Under the pieces are notes generated by a model that worked only from the letters and a program-made list of their open reading frames with translations, ran no database searches and had not been told where the DNA came from. Shown piece after piece: positions 41,620-41,648 of a stretch of 41,648 nucleotides of DNA (positions are counted from its first letter, which is position 1; the number at the start of each line of letters is the position of its first letter). The DNA comes from JBEKHT01 sp049516595 (lineage in GTDB: Bacteria > Chloroflexota > Anaerolineae > Anaerolineales > RBG-16-64-43). The translations under genes were made by a program, and so were the position numbers. The stretch lies in contig JBEKSY010000031.1 of assembly GCA_049516595.1 (NCBI GenBank), positions 1 to 41,648 of the forward strand, written 5' to 3'.

Positions 41620-41648
41620 ATGAACCAGCATATCACAGTCGTAGGTCT
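41620..41648 (+). CDS. Start of a possible IS110-type transposase (cut by window edge)
   Basis: ATG at 41620 with GGAGG nine bases before, then MNQHITVVGL before the window ends. An N-terminal start of the form hxxhVGlD is common in IS110/IS1111 transposases, where the next residues would be the first catalytic Asp. Only ten residues are visible, so the call is tentative. A folded leader precedes it. Confidence 0.4.

Overview
The window is about 60% GC, bacterial, and has short intergenic gaps. It looks like a chromosomal segment of a Chloroflexota (Anaerolineae-like) bacterium. That placement is inference. It rests on the very large cyclic beta-1,2-glucan synthase beside a tandem universal stress protein, the many lipoproteins with an LxxC-type lipobox, the DUF11/SdrD-B surface protein carrying its own sortase domain, GTG/TTG starts in several genes, and IS110-type transposases. 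No rRNA, convincing tRNA or CRISPR array was found.

Layout. 0-2 kb: the 3' end of a surface repeat protein with a fused sortase. 2.2-3.3 kb: a decayed pair, a TRPM-type SLOG (LSDAT) sensor and a SLATT/DUF4231 membrane protein. 3.8-9 kb: housekeeping and accessory genes (isoprenylcysteine methyltransferase-like protein, SH3-like lipoprotein, DUF6125-like protein, small ACP-like protein, metallo-beta-lactamase-fold hydrolase, HAD phosphatase, membrane protein). 9.6-12.3 kb: a TetR regulator with promoter and operator, a frameshifted methyltransferase, an IS110 C-terminal relic and an alpha/beta-hydrolase lipoprotein. 13.0-18.1 kb (all minus strand): a sensor kinase/response regulator pair, a receiver-only protein, and six small envelope/stress proteins (CsbD, GlsB/YeaQ, YggT-like, YtxH, and two tiny membrane proteins of 50 and 52 aa). 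18.4-19.7 kb: flavodoxin and a lipoprotein cyclophilin. 20.3-30 kb: universal stress protein plus cyclic glucan synthase (2900 aa). 30.6-32.1 kb: M32 carboxypeptidase. 32.4-32.6 kb: a structured noncoding element. 32.9-35.5 kb: a MarR regulator with an MDR dehydrogenase (in-frame stop), a nitroreductase and a broken SDR. 35.7-40.3 kb: a second MarR regulator with a heterodimeric ABC exporter and a strong terminator. 40.7-41.6 kb: a truncated IS110 transposase, a second copy of the structured element, a folded leader, and the first codons of what may be another IS110-type transposase.

How the genes may work together. The 13-18 kb block reads as a two-component system beside an envelope-stress toolkit. 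USP and NdvB probably form one operon for stress and periplasmic or osmotic glucan. The two MarR genes each head a drug- or xenobiotic-response operon, and each has a recognisable sigma70-type promoter overlapping or next to an inverted repeat.

A notable feature is the number of broken genes. At least five single-base indels sit in short homopolymers, and there are two in-frame stops. The indels could be real decay or consensus errors, so 'pseudogene' calls that rest only on indels are provisional. The most unusual material is the pair of related, terminator-ended elements (32.4 and 41.2 kb) near IS110 debris, and the decayed SLOG-SLATT pair.
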